Origin: Ardenticatenales bacterium
Lineage (GTDB): Bacteria > Chloroflexota > Anaerolineae > Ardenticatenales > Ardenticatenaceae
DNA length: 5,304 bases
Direction of reading: 5' to 3'
Assembly (NCBI GenBank): GCA_013812995.1
Contig: JACCSL010000030.1
Location: forward strand, 1-5,304
Under the pieces are notes generated by a model, which saw nothing but the letters and a program-made list of their open reading frames with translations, ran no database searches and was not told the origin of the DNA. Shown one piece after another: positions 5,183 through 5,304 of the stretch. The first letter of the stretch is position 1. Each line of letters opens with the position of its first letter. The translations under genes were made by a program, and so were the position numbers.

Positions 5183-5304
5183 TAGTTCAGGGGGTAGGAA
5201 AAAGGGAGGGGGCCTGCTGTCCTGCCCAGTGAGCGGCGAGGGAGTCGGATAAGAAGGGGAGGAGCGGGCGCTGCTGTTGGCGGCAGGTGGCGGTGACGGT
5301 CAAG
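5179..5304 (-). mobile_element. End of an insertion sequence, possibly IS66 family (rest outside window)
   Basis: The sequence changes abruptly from AT-rich coding to G-rich just after 5182, and the minus strand from there encodes a transposase-like C-terminus. IS66-family elements typically begin with GTAA at each tip, and GTAA is present at 5179-5182. If this is the tip, the element starts inside the SUKH-like gene. IS66 elements usually make 8-bp target duplications, so 5171-5178 (AAGAGCCA) would recur at the far end. The boundary is inferred from known family habits and not proven here. Confidence 0.45.
5187..5304 (-). CDS. Transposase C-terminus, IS66-like (5' part outside window)
   Basis: Thirty-eight residues are visible on the minus strand, in a frame open to the right edge and ending at TGA (5189-5187). 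The readable pattern is TATCRQQQRPLLPFL, then SLAAHWAGQQAPSLFPTP. It resembles the extreme C-terminus of IS66-family transposases, in which a T-C/A-R-Q-Q-G-R motif, an FL helix and a PSLLP-like ending are common. The catalytic DDE residues would lie upstream, beyond the window. Family assignment comes from recall of this pattern and is tentative; the segment could also be the tail of an unrelated protein. Confidence 0.5.
   Translation of the reverse strand, partial: LTVTATCRQQQRPLLPFLSDSLAAHWAGQQAPSLFPTP

Overview
The window carries part of a surface or exopolysaccharide (EPS) biosynthesis locus from a moderately GC-rich bacterium. Four genes lie on the minus strand. The edges hold a truncated response-regulator gene on the left and what looks like an insertion-sequence end on the right. 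The taxon cannot be fixed from sequence alone. Two features are compatible with Chloroflexota (Chloroflexales-like) or a similar lineage: apparently leaderless promoters of the form TGCTAYAAY placed just before ATG, and degenerate heptamer repeats (GTCAAAA / GGCAAAA) between genes. This is inference and held with low confidence.

Layout from left to right. Positions 1-287 (+) encode the C-terminal helix-turn-helix half of a NarL/LuxR-type regulator. It converges on the polysaccharide genes so tightly that the two stop codons overlap. Positions 284-1723 (-) encode a membrane polyprenyl-phosphate sugar-1-phosphate transferase, the enzyme family that puts the first sugar on the lipid carrier. It follows directly on a GT4-type glycosyltransferase (1726-2883, -), whose last codons form its ribosome binding site. 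A perfect extended -10 box sits nine bases before that glycosyltransferase's ATG. Positions 2884-3201 are non-coding and rich in repeats: heptamer arrays at the two ends form an imperfect inverted pair of about 37 bp. Beyond this lie a second GT4-type glycosyltransferase (3202-4332, -) and a GNAT acetyltransferase (4329-4790, -), joined by an ATGA stop/start overlap. A divergent intergenic gap follows, then a small AT-rich gene resembling the N-terminal part of a SMI1/KNR4 (SUKH) domain (4919-5182, +). The last 120 or so bases read on the minus strand as the C-terminus of an IS66-like transposase.

How the parts may work together: the phosphotransferase would start a repeat unit on undecaprenyl phosphate, the two glycosyltransferases would extend it from nucleotide sugars, and the GNAT protein could acylate an amino sugar or be an unrelated passenger. 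Transcription probably runs as two units (GNAT-GT and GT-phosphotransferase), each with its own promoter. The SUKH-like gene seems to be a recently acquired fragment cut short by the insertion sequence. The observations most worth a second look are the matching leaderless promoters, the inverted heptamer element, and the transposon-truncated SUKH gene.
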